64,000 nt of DNA from Desulfovibrionaceae bacterium (GTDB lineage Bacteria > Desulfobacterota > Desulfovibrionia > Desulfovibrionales > Desulfovibrionaceae). How positions within the stretch are numbered: position 1 is the first letter of the stretch; each line of letters starts with the position of its first letter. This document shows positions 51,275 to 60,933 of this stretch, one piece after another. A program made the translations under genes and the position numbers. The DNA is taken from the NCBI GenBank assembly GCA_028689675.1, contig JAQVCS010000001.1, positions 62,001 to 126,000 of the forward strand, given 5' to 3'. The notes beneath the pieces were generated by a model. The model was not told the origin of the DNA and ran no database searches. It saw only the letters and a list, made by a program, of their open reading frames with translations.

Positions 51275-52210
51275 ATGATTGTGTGTTCTTCTTTTGATGC
51301 ACTGCCCCCCGTTGGGGGCAGCTGCCTTACCATTGGCAATTTTGACGGTGTGCACACAGGGCACAAGGCTTTAATACAGCGTACTTGTGCACTGGCACAA
51401 AGCAAGGGGCTTGTTTCCTCTATCATCACCTTTTGGCCGCACCCCCGCGTGGTGCTGGCTGGCAGCCATGCCCCTGCCCTGCTCACCACCCATGCCGAAC
51501 GCCAGCAGCTTTTGTCGGCCACGGGGGCGCATTTACTGCTGGAGCTGCCCTTTACGCTGGAGCTGGCAGCGCTGACCCCAGAAGATTTTATTTGCCGCCT
51601 ACTGACAAGCCTGAATATGAAAGCCTTGGTGGTTGGCTATGATTTTTCATTAGGGCGCGGCAGGGCTGGCAATTTTGACGTTTTGTATGCCTTGGGGCAG
51701 CGCTATGGCTTTAGTGTGGAAAGACTTGCCCCTGTGTATGTCTGCACAAGCCAAGGGCAGACCATTGTGAGCTCTACCAAGGTGCGTGATGCCGTCTTTA
51801 ATGGCGCTATGCCCGATGCCGCACTCTTGTTGGGGCAGCCCTATGCCATTACCGCCCCTGTGGTGCATGGCTTTGGGCGCGGGCAGGGTTTGGGCTTCCC
51901 CACGGCCAATATTGCCAAGCCAGAGCAGCTTGTGCCACGGCGCGGCGTGTATGCCACGCGCATTCTCTGCGAGGGGCAGCAGTGGCAGGCCGTAACTAAT
52001 GTGGGGCACAACCCCACCTTTGACGGCGGCGCTTTGAGCATAGAATCTTTTTTGCTCAATGCCGATGTAAACCTGTACGGCAAAACAATTACCATACAAT
52101 TTATACGCCATTTGCGCGACGAGCAAAAATTCCCCAGTGTTGAAGCGCTGCAAGCCCGCATTGCCATTGATGTAGCAGAAGCGGGCAAAATACTGGGGGC
52201 AACGGCGTGA
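51275..52210 (+). CDS. ribF: Bifunctional riboflavin kinase/FAD synthetase
   Basis: The 311-residue enzyme converts riboflavin to FMN and then FAD. The N-terminal FAD synthetase part has IGNFDGVHTGHKALI and VVGYDFSLGRGRAGN; the C-terminal flavokinase has VVHGFGRGQGLGFPTANI and GVYATRILCEGQ. It lies seven bases after the helicase gene and overlaps the next gene as GTGA. ATG 51275 is the most probable start, though the ribosome-binding site AGGAAG is distant. Length is normal. Confidence 0.96.
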   Translation: MIVCSSFDALPPVGGSCLTIGNFDGVHTGHKALIQRTCALAQSKGLVSSIITFWPHPRVVLAGSHAPALLTTHAERQQLLSATGAHLLLELPFTLELAALTPEDFICRLLTSLNMKALVVGYDFSLGRGRAGNFDVLYALGQRYGFSVERLAPVYVCTSQGQTIVSSTKVRDAVFNGAMPDAALLLGQPYAITAPVVHGFGRGQGLGFPTANIAKPEQLVPRRGVYATRILCEGQQWQAVTNVGHNPTFDGGALSIESFLLNADVNLYGKTITIQFIRHLRDEQKFPSVEALQARIAIDVAEAGKILGATA

Positions 52211-53550
52211 ACAGCAAATATAACAGCGTGTGGCTTTTCTGCCTCATTCTGCTCTTTACTGTGCTGCAAAACTGGTGGATAGGCTTTTATGAAGACGATT
52301 ATGCCTATGGTGCTTTGTGCTATGCCCGCGAGGCAAAGCACACAGCCCTGAGCCTTGGCTCTTTGCTGGACTATCTTGTTTGGCATTATCAGCATTGGGG
52401 CGGGCGGGTGCTGTATTTCTTTTTTGAAATAAGCGCTATGCAATTGGGCATGAAAGGCTTTATGCTAGTGCAAAGCCTTGTATATGCAGGGGCAATTTTT
52501 TGTGGTCTGCACACCCTGCGCTTACTCTTGGGCGGCACAAAACGCTACGATGCTCTCCTGCTCATCGGCTTGCTTGCCTGCCTTTTGCTCTTTCGGAAGG
52601 CTTTATATGTGGGCGGGCTGTACTGGGCTTCGGCATCTGTTGCCTATGTGTGGCCTTTATTGCCACTGTTTGCAGGCATTGTGCTGTGTTACCAAGCGGC
52701 TCTTCAGGGGCAAAACTTCACCCTGCCGCGCACAGCGCTGCTGATACTCTGCTTTTTTGCCGCTGGCTTTTCGCAGGAACAAATAGGGCTGGCTGCTCTG
52801 GTTTTTTTGCCCGCTTTTGCGCTGTGCCTACCGCGCGTTGCCCTGCGCGGGCTGTGGTGGCCACTGGGCTGTGCCATGGGGGCGGCGGCGCTGGGCTATG
52901 GCATTCTCTTTTGTGCACCCGGCAATTTTGCCCGCCTTGGCGGCGGCATAGCGTGGGCAGAAGCCTTTGCCCATATTCCTGAAAATACTGTGGGCATTCT
53001 GGAGCGCATTTTTAATGCTCCCTCTGGCTCTGTGTGGGCTTTGGGCTTGCTGGTTTTGCTGCTGTGCCGTCGGCAGGCAGCGGTGCTTTATGCCCTGCCC
53101 CTGCTGGCCATGGCTGGCACGGCCTCGGCTGTAATGTATATTTCCCCCGACATGAATGCCCGCATGTTCTTCCCCATAGCTTTTTGCCTTTCGCTGCTCA
53201 CGGCTTTGGCTTTGCCCTTGCTGCTTCAGGCGGGCAGGGTGCGCCCTGCTCTTGCCTATGGCATAGCCTGCGTGGCGCTGTGCATAGGGCTGGCTGTGTA
53301 TGGCAGCACGGTGTGGTATGGCTATTTCAAAAACTACCCAACTATTGAAGCGAATTATCATAATTGGCTGGCGGCTGGCGCACAGGCTGTGCCGCCGCAA
53401 AGCATAGTCTATTATCGCCTGCCCGTGCCCGAAGCAGCGCATAGGGAATTGGGCTTTCACGAAAGCCCCGGCACAGCAGCGTGGATGAAGGCCTTTTATA
53501 ACCTGCCGCAAAGTACAACTATTATTTTGCAGCCTTCGCCCTATCAGTAG
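52207..53550 (+). CDS. Polytopic membrane protein (DUF6056-like, glycosyltransferase-like)
   Basis: A 447-residue protein with about ten membrane helices. Near the N-terminus are FYEDDYAYG and HYQHWGGRVLYFF, an acidic pair and a W/GR motif reminiscent of GT-C-type glycosyltransferases and DUF6056 proteins. The start is GTG 52207, overlapping the ribF stop as GTGA with GGGGGC upstream. The TAG stop (53548-53550) lies at the left edge of repeat R1-D. It may transfer a sugar from a lipid carrier to the cell surface; the substrate is unknown. Confidence 0.7.
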   Translation: MNSKYNSVWLFCLILLFTVLQNWWIGFYEDDYAYGALCYAREAKHTALSLGSLLDYLVWHYQHWGGRVLYFFFEISAMQLGMKGFMLVQSLVYAGAIFCGLHTLRLLLGGTKRYDALLLIGLLACLLLFRKALYVGGLYWASASVAYVWPLLPLFAGIVLCYQAALQGQNFTLPRTALLILCFFAAGFSQEQIGLAALVFLPAFALCLPRVALRGLWWPLGCAMGAAALGYGILFCAPGNFARLGGGIAWAEAFAHIPENTVGILERIFNAPSGSVWALGLLVLLLCRRQAAVLYALPLLAMAGTASAVMYISPDMNARMFFPIAFCLSLLTALALPLLLQAGRVRPALAYGIACVALCIGLAVYGSTVWYGYFKNYPTIEANYHNWLAAGAQAVPPQSIVYYRLPVPEAAHRELGFHESPGTAAWMKAFYNLPQSTTIILQPSPYQ

Positions 53551-53662
53551 TGCAGAGTCACTTTCAAAGCACATACAGGGGGAATCAATTTCCTTTGTGC
53601 GCTTTGCGTGGTAAGCATTGCTCATGAAACCGTGCACGTATTTTCAAAGGCAGCATACTCTA
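53548..53662 (+). repeat. Intergenic repeat R1, copy D
   Basis: 115 bp immediately after the membrane-protein gene. Its third hairpin has GTAT/ATAC where other copies have GCAT/ATGC, a change on both arms that keeps pairing. The upstream gene's TAG stop is at its first base. Confidence 0.85.
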
Positions 53663-53699
53663 GCCCCCGTGCCTGCGGCATAGCGTAGCACACAATACA

Positions 53700-53753
53700 A
53701 AGCCTGTACTTTCTCAGCCTTAGCGGTCAAGAAAGTACAGGCTTACTTTTTTA
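53700..53753 (+). terminator. Terminator between the membrane-protein gene and proB
   Basis: AAGCCTGTACTTTCT pairs perfectly with AGAAAGTACAGGCTT (15 bp), then ACTTTTTT. It may also stop proB, which converges on it. Confidence 0.9.
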
Positions 53754-53794
53754 TGCAATAACAACGTGTTCTTGCTGTAAAAAAATACGTTGCG

Positions 53795-54967
53795 CTACAC
53801 AGCGGCATCCACCAGCAAATGGTCGCGGTGAATCACTTCTGGGTAATGGGCATCCCCCAGAATGGCGGCCACCTCTATGCGCTTCAGCCCCATGATTTTT
53901 TTCAAATCTGCTGCGGCATAATTGCTTAAACCCACGCCAAGGCTTTTGCCCTCGTGCACAATGCGCACTAAAGCGCCGCCTTGAAAATTTCCTTCTACAG
54001 CCAGCACCCCGCCGGGCAGCAAAGAAGAGCCTTTATCGCACAGGGCACAGGCCGCGCCACTGTCCACCACCACCGAGCCCACAGGCTCGGACTGATAGGC
54101 AAGCCAAAATTTGCGGCGTGAAATGCTGTGCGCTTCTGGGCGCACCCATGTGCCCAAGGGCTGCCCCTGCCCCGTGTGCGCCTGCTGCAAGGCCGCAGTA
54201 ATGATGCCGGGCGTTTTGCCCGAAAGAATCAGCGTGGGCACGCCTAGCTGCGCCGCCCGCCGAGCAGCCATCAGCTTGGAATACATGCCGCCCGTGCCCA
54301 CAGTAGTTTTGCCGCCGCACAGGCTGTCTAGGTCAATATCGCGCACAGCCTCTATGCAGGGCATGATAGGCGGGTTGGCCTCACGCTCGGGGTTTGCGGC
54401 AAACACACCGCCAGCCGAGGTGAGGTTAATGTACAATTCCGCTTCCACTAAATTAACCAAGAGCGAAGCAAGGCAATCATTATCGCCAAATTTTAATTCG
54501 CTGGTCGAGACAGTGTCATTTTCATTGACCACAGGAATAACACCCCAGTGCAGCAATTGGGCAAAGGTGTTGCGGGCATTCAAAAAACGCTGGCGGCTGC
54601 GTAAATCGTCACGGGTGAGCAGCACCTGAGCAATAGGCACGCCGTGCGCGGCAAAGGCAGAATCATAGGCATGCATAAGCCGCCCCTGCCCCACGGCTGC
54701 CGCGCCCTGCCTTGCCGCCATGCTGGCAATTTCGGCTGCACAGCCTGCAAGGGCAGCACGCCCCGCCGCCACCGCCCCAGAAGAAACCAAGACCACGCGC
54801 CGCTGCCCGCCCTCGGGCAAAATGCGCAGGGCTGCCAGCTGAGCAGCAAGGTCTGTAATGACAGCATGATTTATGCCTGCTGCATCAGTCAGCACAGCGC
54901 TGCCCACCTTTACCACCACACAGCGCGCACCCAACAGTGCCGCCGCTTTTTCCTGCTGCCAATTCAT
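53795..54967 (-). CDS. proB: Glutamate 5-kinase
   Basis: The 390-residue enzyme phosphorylates glutamate, the first step of proline synthesis. The kinase domain has VVVKVGSAVLTDAAG, VLVSSGAVAAGRAAL and NENDTVSTSELKFGDNDCLA (split), and GTGGMYSKLMAARRA. A C-terminal PUA domain (about 290-385) is present. ATG 54967 follows GAGGAG. It is the last gene of the rplU-rpmA-obgE-proB order that is conserved in many deltaproteobacteria, here separated from obgE by R1-E. Confidence 0.96.
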   Translation of the reverse strand: MNWQQEKAAALLGARCVVVKVGSAVLTDAAGINHAVITDLAAQLAALRILPEGGQRRVVLVSSGAVAAGRAALAGCAAEIASMAARQGAAAVGQGRLMHAYDSAFAAHGVPIAQVLLTRDDLRSRQRFLNARNTFAQLLHWGVIPVVNENDTVSTSELKFGDNDCLASLLVNLVEAELYINLTSAGGVFAANPEREANPPIMPCIEAVRDIDLDSLCGGKTTVGTGGMYSKLMAARRAAQLGVPTLILSGKTPGIITAALQQAHTGQGQPLGTWVRPEAHSISRRKFWLAYQSEPVGSVVVDSGAACALCDKGSSLLPGGVLAVEGNFQGGALVRIVHEGKSLGVGLSNYAAADLKKIMGLKRIEVAAILGDAHYPEVIHRDHLLVDAAV

Positions 54968-55017
54968 AGCTGCTCCTCAACGTGTGCTTGAAAAGGTCAA
55001 AGCTTTGCGTATTTGCC

Positions 55018-55133
55018 TAGAGCAGATTCCCTTTCAAAGCTCACATAATGGGAAAGACATTCCCCTTGTGAGCTTGAAGCGGCAAGGATTTCTTAGGAAA
55101 CCTTGCGAGCATTTTTAAAACTACAATGCTCTA
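55018..55133 (+). repeat. Intergenic repeat R1, copy E (best-preserved copy)
   Basis: 116 bp in the gap between obgE and proB. Ends: TAGAGCA (left) and TGCTCTA (right). Hairpin 1 is 55031-55079, hairpin 2 is GCAAGGATTTC/GGAAACCTTGC (55082-55106) and hairpin 3 is GAGCATT/AATGCTC (55107-55131). It is the reference copy for R1. Confidence 0.88.
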
Positions 55134-55232
55134 AAACGTACTCAGAAGGCATGCTGCCCCTTTGCCCGCAAGCAAAGTAACTATGGGCTTTGCCGCACAG
55201 CAAGCAAAAAACACAGCCCCAAGCATGCTCTC

Positions 55233-55262
55233 AAAAAAAAGCAGGAAGGCATAGCCCCCTGC
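55233..55262 (-). terminator. Terminator of obgE
   Basis: GCAGG...CCTGC with an inner GGC/GCC pairing; on the minus strand eight T follow. It is eight bases after the obgE stop. Confidence 0.75.
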
Positions 55263-55269
55263 TCAAACA

Positions 55270-56370
55270 CTATTCGCGCACATAGAAGACTTCAATGTCT
55301 TCAAATTCTTCCGCTTCGGCCTGCTCCACTTCTTTTAAATGGATAAGGGGCTCGTGGCAATCCAGCTCGGCGCGCATACGCCACAGTTTGGCCACCAAGG
55401 CCTCCACACCCACATTTTCCTGAGCGGAAATAAAGAAAATTTCACGCCCTTCGGCTTTGGCACGGGCTTGCAGGGCGGCAAGGCGTTCTTCATCAATAAG
55501 GTCAATTTTATTAATAACTTCAACCTGTGTGCGTGTGGCAAGGTCTGCATCAAAGCAGCGTAATTCATCATTAATTAAATCAAAGCCAGCCCAAGGCTTA
55601 TCATCATCTACATCTTCAATACTTAAAATATGCAGTAAAAAGCGGGTGCGCTCCACATGCTTTAAAAAGCGATGCCCCAAGCCCTGTCCTTCGTGTGCGC
55701 CTTCAATCAGGCCGGGAATATCGGCCAGCACAAGGCGTACATCGGGGTCAACCTCATCAATCATTACGCCAAGGTTGGGGGTCAGCGTGGTGAAGGGGTA
55801 GGCGGCAATTTTGGGGCGAGCCGCAGACACTTTTGAAATAAACGTAGATTTTCCCGCATTGGGCAAACCAATAATGCCCACATCGGCCAAAATTTTCAGC
55901 TCAAGGCGCAGGTCAAATTCATCCCCAGGCTCACCGGGCTGGGCAAAACGCGGGGCGCGGTTGGTGGAAGTTTTAAAATGTTCATTGCCCATGCCGCCGC
56001 GCCCGCCGCTGGCTACCACCACTTCGGCTTCGGGGTCGGTCAGGTCAGCCACAAGCTGCTCACCCTCTGGCAGCTCGGCAAAAACTAAGGTGCCCACAGG
56101 CAGGTGCAGCACCAAATTTTCGCCTTTTTTGCCATAGCATTGCGAGCCCATACCGGGCTGGCCATTTTGCGCTTCATAATGACGGCGCAAACGAAAATCG
56201 TACAAGCTCAACAGGCGCGAATCGGCCTTTAAAATAATGCTGCCGCCGTCCCCGCCATCGCCGCCATCAGGCCCGCCACGGGGAATAAACTTTTCACGGC
56301 GAAAAGAAACGCAGCCATGCCCGCCCTTGCCCGCCTTAACGCTGATTTTAGCTTCATCAACAAATCGCAT
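55270..56370 (-). CDS. obgE: Obg-family GTPase (ribosome assembly)
   Basis: The 366-residue GTPase has the glycine-rich Obg fold (VSVKAGKGGHGCVSFRREKF, GGPDGGDGGDGGS), then a G domain with GLPNAGKSTFIS, DIPGLIEGAHEGQGLG and NKIDLIDE. It acts in late 50S assembly and growth control. ATG 56370 follows GAGG; the upstream in-frame GTG 56385 is less likely. It is downstream of rplU and rpmA, the classic order. The usual C-terminal Obg domain is absent. Confidence 0.97.
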   Translation of the reverse strand: MRFVDEAKISVKAGKGGHGCVSFRREKFIPRGGPDGGDGGDGGSIILKADSRLLSLYDFRLRRHYEAQNGQPGMGSQCYGKKGENLVLHLPVGTLVFAELPEGEQLVADLTDPEAEVVVASGGRGGMGNEHFKTSTNRAPRFAQPGEPGDEFDLRLELKILADVGIIGLPNAGKSTFISKVSAARPKIAAYPFTTLTPNLGVMIDEVDPDVRLVLADIPGLIEGAHEGQGLGHRFLKHVERTRFLLHILSIEDVDDDKPWAGFDLINDELRCFDADLATRTQVEVINKIDLIDEERLAALQARAKAEGREIFFISAQENVGVEALVAKLWRMRAELDCHEPLIHLKEVEQAEAEEFEDIEVFYVRE

Positions 56371-56411
56371 ATATGCCTCTTTCACGCCAAGCAGCCAGCA
56401 GACGTGTTTTT

Positions 56412-56456
56412 TTACAGAAAAAACGGTGGCGAAAGCCTACGCTTTCACCACCGTTT
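56412..56456 (-). terminator. Terminator after rpmA
   Basis: AAACGGTGGCGAAAGC and GCTTTCACCACCGTTT form a 16-bp stem; minus-strand T-run TTTTTT follows. Confidence 0.85.
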
Positions 56457-56541
56457 GAAAAACAAGCCAAACAACAAGGAGCCCTACATAAAAAGGGGGT
56501 CAACCCTAGGGAACACCTTATGCAGACCCGTAAAGCCCTGC

Positions 56542-56814
56542 TTATTCAGCAGCGGCAACATCCACATGCACGCGCACCTTGGTGTGGCGGTTGCGAATGT
56601 ACTTTTCAAAACGGACCACGCCGTCAACCTTGGCAAACAGGGTATAATCTCTGCCCATGCCCACGTTGACACCGGGGAAAACCTTGGTGCCCAGCTGGCG
56701 CACAATAATGCCGCCAGCAAGAATGCTCTGCCCGCCAAAGCGCTTGACGCCTCGACGTTGCCCTTGACTGTCGCGGCCGTTACGCGACGAACCGCCTGCT
56801 TTTTTATGAGCCAT
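56542..56814 (-). CDS. rpmA: 50S ribosomal protein L27
   Basis: The 90-residue L27 begins [20 protein letters not shown], whose flexible N-terminus reaches the peptidyl-transferase centre, then [18 protein letters not shown] and [20 protein letters not shown] 56814 follows CAGGAG. It is 15 bases downstream of rplU. No N-terminal cleavage sequence like that of Firmicutes is present. Confidence 0.98.
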   Translation of the reverse strand: MAHKKAGGSSRNGRDSQGQRRGVKRFGGQSILAGGIIVRQLGTKVFPGVNVGMGRDYTLFAKVDGVVRFEKYIRNRHTKVRVHVDVAAAE

Positions 56815-56828
56815 AACGCGTCTCCTGC

Positions 56829-57137
56829 TTAGGCATGAATGCCAGTGATCTTGAGAGTGGTGTAATCCTGACGGTGACCGCGCAGCTTGCGCGAGTCATT
56901 ACGGCGCCAGCGCTTGAACACCAGCACTTTTGTGCCGCGGCTGTGTTCTACGACCTCGGCCTTCACCGTGGCACCAGCCACATAGGGAGCGCCGACTTTT
57001 ACGTCGCCGCCGCCGATCATCAGCACTTTGTCAATGGTCAGCTCAGCGCCAGCTTCAGCGCCCAGCTTATCAACCATAACTTTGCAGCCTTCTTCAACGC
57101 GGAACTGCTTACCGCCAGTTTCGATAATAGCGTACAT
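56829..57137 (-). CDS. rplU: 50S ribosomal protein L21
   Basis: The 102-residue L21 ([48 protein letters not shown]) binds 23S rRNA and sits next to L20. ATG 57137 follows TTTGGAGG. It is the first gene of the rplU-rpmA-obgE operon, with a good promoter at 57167-57195. Confidence 0.98.
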   Translation of the reverse strand: MYAIIETGGKQFRVEEGCKVMVDKLGAEAGAELTIDKVLMIGGGDVKVGAPYVAGATVKAEVVEHSRGTKVLVFKRWRRNDSRKLRGHRQDYTTLKITGIHA

Positions 57138-57461
57138 TGTGTGACCTCCAAAAAGAGAGAAAGGCGTTTCTACCGTAAAGCGCGCCAGAAGTCAAGGGCT
57201 TTGAGGGAGGGGTAAAGTCCTTGATATCGGGGCTGGCGCAGCGCATACAGCCGCTCTGCCCTGCTCGCTTTTCAGCTCAATATGTTTTGGGATCCACGGT
57301 GCTAAGGAAGATCCAGTCGCATGATCTAGATCAAGTTTGGACAAAAGGCAAGTCAAACACTGGGGCACGAGGGCTATTTTTTGCAATTTTTTTTGCTGCC
57401 GCCCGCGCTGTGCCGCATTTTTTCATTCGCCAGCCGCGCCTTCCTGCTGTATACTTGAAAA
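57138..57461. other. 324-base gap between divergent rplU and the RNA methyltransferase
   Basis: It holds the rplU promoter at 57167-57195. The palindrome TGATCTAGATCA (57332-57343) could be a regulator site. Nothing else was recognised, and no clear promoter for rlmD was seen. Confidence 0.5.
57167..57195 (-). promoter_or_regulatory. Promoter of the rplU-rpmA-obgE operon
   Basis: On the minus strand, TTGACT (57195-57190), a 17-base spacer and TAGAAA (57172-57167), about 30 bases before the rplU start. Confidence 0.65.
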
Positions 57462-58874
57462 ATGAACGAACATACCCTCTCTATTACAGCTCTTGCAGAC
57501 GATGGACGCGGCGTGGCAAGGCTGGATGGCAAAGTCTATTTTGTAGCAGGCGCTCTGCCCGGCCAAAAGGTGCGCGCCCGCATCACTCTGGAAAAAAAGC
57601 GCTATGCGCAGGCAGAATGCCTTGAAATATTAGAAAACATGCCCGATGCCCAGCCCCCCTTGTGCCGCCACGCGGCGCAGTGCGGCGGCTGCCCCCTGCA
57701 AAGCATGCCCTATACGCGCCAGCTTGAATGGAAAACAACTATGGTGCGCGAGGCCTTTACCCGCATAGCCCATTTGCCCCAAGCGCCCATTCTGCCAGCA
57801 CTGCCTGCCCCTGCCACACAGGCCTACCGCAATAAAATGGAATTTGCTTTTGGCAGAGATGCACAGGGCGGCCTGCTGCTTGGCCTGCGTGCCCTTGCTT
57901 CGCGCACCGTTTTTGATGTGCGCGACTGTCAGCTTTTGCCAGCCCCTGCTATGGATATTATTCAGGCCGTACGCAAAGGGGCACGCGCCACCCAGCTGCC
58001 TGCCTATGATTGGGAAGCCCAAGCCCGCGCCCATCGCGCTGTGGCGGTGAAAGCAGAAGGCTTTTGGCGCTTTGCCATAGTGCGCCACGCCCTTGACGCT
58101 CAGGGGCAAGAGGGCTGGTGGCTGCACCTGATAACCAGCCGCGCCAATGCCCTTGCCAATGCTGCCGTGCGCAAGCTGGGGCTTGCCCTGCTGGCAGAAT
58201 TCCCCCAGTTGCGCGGCGTGGTGCATGATGTACGCAATAAGCACGACACGCTTGCCCAAGGCGAGCAGCGCCTTGCCGTGCTGGGGGCAGATGGGGCAAA
58301 GCTGTATCATAATTTGGGCGGGCAGCGTTTTTGCCTTGATATCGGCTCGTTTTTTCAGGTGAATACAGGCGCGGCACAAAATTTATGCGCCAGCACCTGT
58401 GCTGCCATGCCGCCTGTGCATGAAGAGCACAAGCCAGCCCTGTGGGATTTATATTGCGGTGTGGGTGCGCCCGGCCTGCTTTTGGCTGATCAGCTGGGGC
58501 AGCTTGTGGGTGTGGAATTTGACCAAAATGCCACCCGCATGGCAGCACATAATGCCGCTGCCGCTGGCTATGCCCACTGCTACTACCTTGCTGGCGATAC
58601 CGCCACGGTGCTGGCTACCCTGCCGCAAGAACAAAAACAGCCCGATATTGTGCTGAGTGACCCGCCGCGCAGCGGCATGAGCCCAGAGGTGATACAGGCC
58701 ATTGTAAAGGCCGCACCTAAGCGCATTATAGCCCTTTCCTGTAACCCTGCCACCCTTGCCCGCGACGTGGCCTTGCTGGTAGCAGGCGGCTACAGCGTGC
58801 AGCAGGTGCAGCCCATAGATTTATTTCCTCACACCATGCATATAGAAAATGTCTGTCTGCTCATGAGGGAGTAA
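57462..58874 (+). CDS. rlmD: 23S rRNA (uracil-5-)-methyltransferase, RlmD/RumA family
   Basis: The 470-residue protein has an N-terminal TRAM domain (LSITALADDGRGVARLDGKV), Fe-S cysteines (CRHAAQCGGC), the SAM-binding LWDLYCGVGAPGLLLA, VLSDPPRSGMSP and the catalytic cysteine in ALSCNPATLARD. RlmD methylates U1939 of E. coli 23S rRNA; RlmC and TrmA are close paralogues, so the exact target position is inferred. ATG 57462 has a weak ribosome-binding site. It is transcribed away from rplU. Confidence 0.85.
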   Translation: MNEHTLSITALADDGRGVARLDGKVYFVAGALPGQKVRARITLEKKRYAQAECLEILENMPDAQPPLCRHAAQCGGCPLQSMPYTRQLEWKTTMVREAFTRIAHLPQAPILPALPAPATQAYRNKMEFAFGRDAQGGLLLGLRALASRTVFDVRDCQLLPAPAMDIIQAVRKGARATQLPAYDWEAQARAHRAVAVKAEGFWRFAIVRHALDAQGQEGWWLHLITSRANALANAAVRKLGLALLAEFPQLRGVVHDVRNKHDTLAQGEQRLAVLGADGAKLYHNLGGQRFCLDIGSFFQVNTGAAQNLCASTCAAMPPVHEEHKPALWDLYCGVGAPGLLLADQLGQLVGVEFDQNATRMAAHNAAAAGYAHCYYLAGDTATVLATLPQEQKQPDIVLSDPPRSGMSPEVIQAIVKAAPKRIIALSCNPATLARDVALLVAGGYSVQQVQPIDLFPHTMHIENVCLLMRE

Positions 58875-59032
58875 ATAAAAATTTACAGCAAATTCACGGT
58901 ATTGGTTAATCAATCAATAAAAGTGACTAACCTCTAAAAAAATATAGCGCTTTTTTGCATAACTCTGGCCTGCACCCTGTGCCAAGCAGGGCAAAATTGT
59001 GATTGCTCAAGCGTATTTAGTGTTAAAAGCTA

Positions 59033-59068
59033 TTGACGTAAAGGCAACGCTTGTGTATTTTTACACAG
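59033..59068 (+). promoter_or_regulatory. atp operon promoter overlapped by a Rex-like operator
   Basis: TTGACG (59033-59038), a 17-base spacer and TATTTT (59056-59061) form a promoter. TTGTGTATTTTTACACAG (59051-59068) covers the -10 region and matches the Rex consensus TTGTGAA-N4-TTCACAA in spacing and in both outer TTGTG/CACA arms. rex itself lies after atpE. Confidence 0.6.
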
Positions 59069-59108
59069 CTATTGCGGGCTATGGCACGCAGATGCGCGTG
59101 GAGCGGCT

Positions 59109-59384
59109 ATGGGGCTTAAAGAATATCTCAAAGCCAGACAAAACGGCATCGACCTAATGGCAACCTCGGGCACAATTGGCTTGCATATGGTAAGCGGCCC
59201 TATTGTGGGTTTTGTGCTTGCCCTGTGCATTGAATATTTTGTGCAGTCGGGTACGCCGTGGATTAAGCTGGGCGGGCTGTTTATTGGCATTATCGCCGGC
59301 TTTATCAATGTCTATGAAGACTCGAAAAGACTTTTGAAAAAAATGCAGGCTGAGGATGATAAAAAATTTGGTTCACGCCCTTGA
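59109..59384 (+). CDS. atpZ: AtpZ/AtpI-family protein, first gene of split Fo operon
   Basis: A 91-residue protein with two membrane helices (SGTIGLHMVSGPIVGFVLALCIEYF, split here; LGGLFIGIIAGFINVYEDS), typical of AtpZ. AtpZ/AtpI may help assemble the c-ring or transport Mg. ATG 59109 follows GTGGAG. It overlaps the next gene by 29 bases. The b-subunit and F1 genes are not here. Confidence 0.88.
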   Translation: MGLKEYLKARQNGIDLMATSGTIGLHMVSGPIVGFVLALCIEYFVQSGTPWIKLGGLFIGIIAGFINVYEDSKRLLKKMQAEDDKKFGSRP

Positions 59385-59784
59385 TGCCTTGCTTTGGCGG
59401 CGGGGGGTGCAGCATCCTCAAATTCGCTTTGTAGTGCGCAATGTGCTTGTGGCTGCAATGCTGGGCTTGCTTACGGGTGCTGTGTGCTTTTACTGGACGC
59501 CCGTAATTTTTTGGTTTGGTGTCGGGCTTGCGCTTTTGGCGCAGGTTTTCTGGGGGTTAGCGCACTTTTTTTTGCGCACTAATCTGCTGGAATATACAAC
59601 AGCGCTGCTTATGGTTGCCCTTTTACGGTCAACTGGTCGGCTTTTGCTGACAGGAGTGGTGCTGTATGTGGCACTTGTGTGGTGTCGTGCGCCCGTATGG
59701 GCCCTGTTGGGGGGGCTTGTGGCGAACACGGCGGTGGCCTTGGGCTCGTATGGGCTTGCAGGCCGTACTGGACACAACTGTTAA
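59356..59784 (+). CDS. ATP synthase subunit I-like membrane protein
   Basis: A 142-residue protein with four predicted helices (NVLVAAMLGLLTGAVCFYW, VIFWFGVGLALLAQVFW, LLLTGVVLYVALVW, LLGGLVANTAVALG). It resembles AtpI, which assists c-ring assembly. It overlaps atpZ by 29 bases and precedes atpB by 13. The sequence is not strongly conserved, so the name rests on position and topology. Confidence 0.75.
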   Translation: MIKNLVHALDALLWRRGVQHPQIRFVVRNVLVAAMLGLLTGAVCFYWTPVIFWFGVGLALLAQVFWGLAHFFLRTNLLEYTTALLMVALLRSTGRLLLTGVVLYVALVWCRAPVWALLGGLVANTAVALGSYGLAGRTGHNC

Positions 59785-59797
59785 AGGAGGATGATAC

Positions 59798-60502
59798 ATG
59801 GCTGGCGCATTGCCACATCCGGTGCTTATCTCCACATTCCTGAACATGGACCAAGTGACCATTGGTGGGCAGGTTGTGGAATTTAAGCATGTCTTCTACT
59901 CCTGGGTTTGCATGGCTATCTTGTTTGTTGTCGCATATTTGTTGCGCCAGCGGTTAACCATGGTTCCCGGCAAATTGCAGAATGTTTTTGAAGCTGTCAT
60001 TGGCACTATCGAAGACTTTGTCTGCACCACAATGGGCGAGGTTGGCCGCAAGTATGTGCCCCTGCTCGCTGGTATGTTTATTTACATTTTTTCCATGAAC
60101 ATCATGGGGCTTATCCCCTTGTTCGATGCGCCTACGGCAAATTTGAACACCACGGTGTGCATGGCTCTGTTCGTATTCCTTTTCTACAACTATGTGGGCT
60201 TTGCCCGCTGGAAAGGGCATTACGTTCATCACTTCACCGGCCCTTCCAAGTGGCTCATTCCTTTGATGTTCCCCTTAGAAGTTGTTTCGCACCTTTCCCG
60301 TCCTGTTTCGCTTTCTTTGCGTCTTTTCGGGAATATACGCGGTGAAGAAATTGTTATGGTGCTCTTCTTTATCATGGCTCCCATTTTGGGCACGCTGCCT
60401 ATTTACTGCTTGTTCTTACTGGGCAAGTCTATGCAGGCCTTTGTGTTCTTTATGCTGACCATGGTATACATTAAGGGTGCTCTTGAAGCCCCCGAGCACT
60501 AG
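59798..60502 (+). CDS. atpB: F-type ATP synthase subunit a
   Basis: The 234-residue subunit a of Fo has about five to six helices and the essential arginine in the [14 protein letters not shown] segment. It forms the proton path against the c-ring. ATG 59798 follows AAAGGAGG. It lies in the atpZ-atpI-atpB-atpE operon; F1 and b genes must be elsewhere, as in Desulfovibrio. Confidence 0.96.
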   Translation: MAGALPHPVLISTFLNMDQVTIGGQVVEFKHVFYSWVCMAILFVVAYLLRQRLTMVPGKLQNVFEAVIGTIEDFVCTTMGEVGRKYVPLLAGMFIYIFSMNIMGLIPLFDAPTANLNTTVCMALFVFLFYNYVGFARWKGHYVHHFTGPSKWLIPLMFPLEVVSHLSRPVSLSLRLFGNIRGEEIVMVLFFIMAPILGTLPIYCLFLLGKSMQAFVFFMLTMVYIKGALEAPEH

Positions 60503-60509
60503 TTTTTAG

Positions 60510-60911
<402 letters not shown>

Positions 60912-60933
60912 GCCGCTAGCCTTGTGATTTGTT

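Noticed and set aside
17493-55133. Repeat R1 copies as simple transcription terminators
   Set aside because: They lack T-runs, are found in both orientations, also lie upstream of genes, and align over their full length beyond the hairpins.
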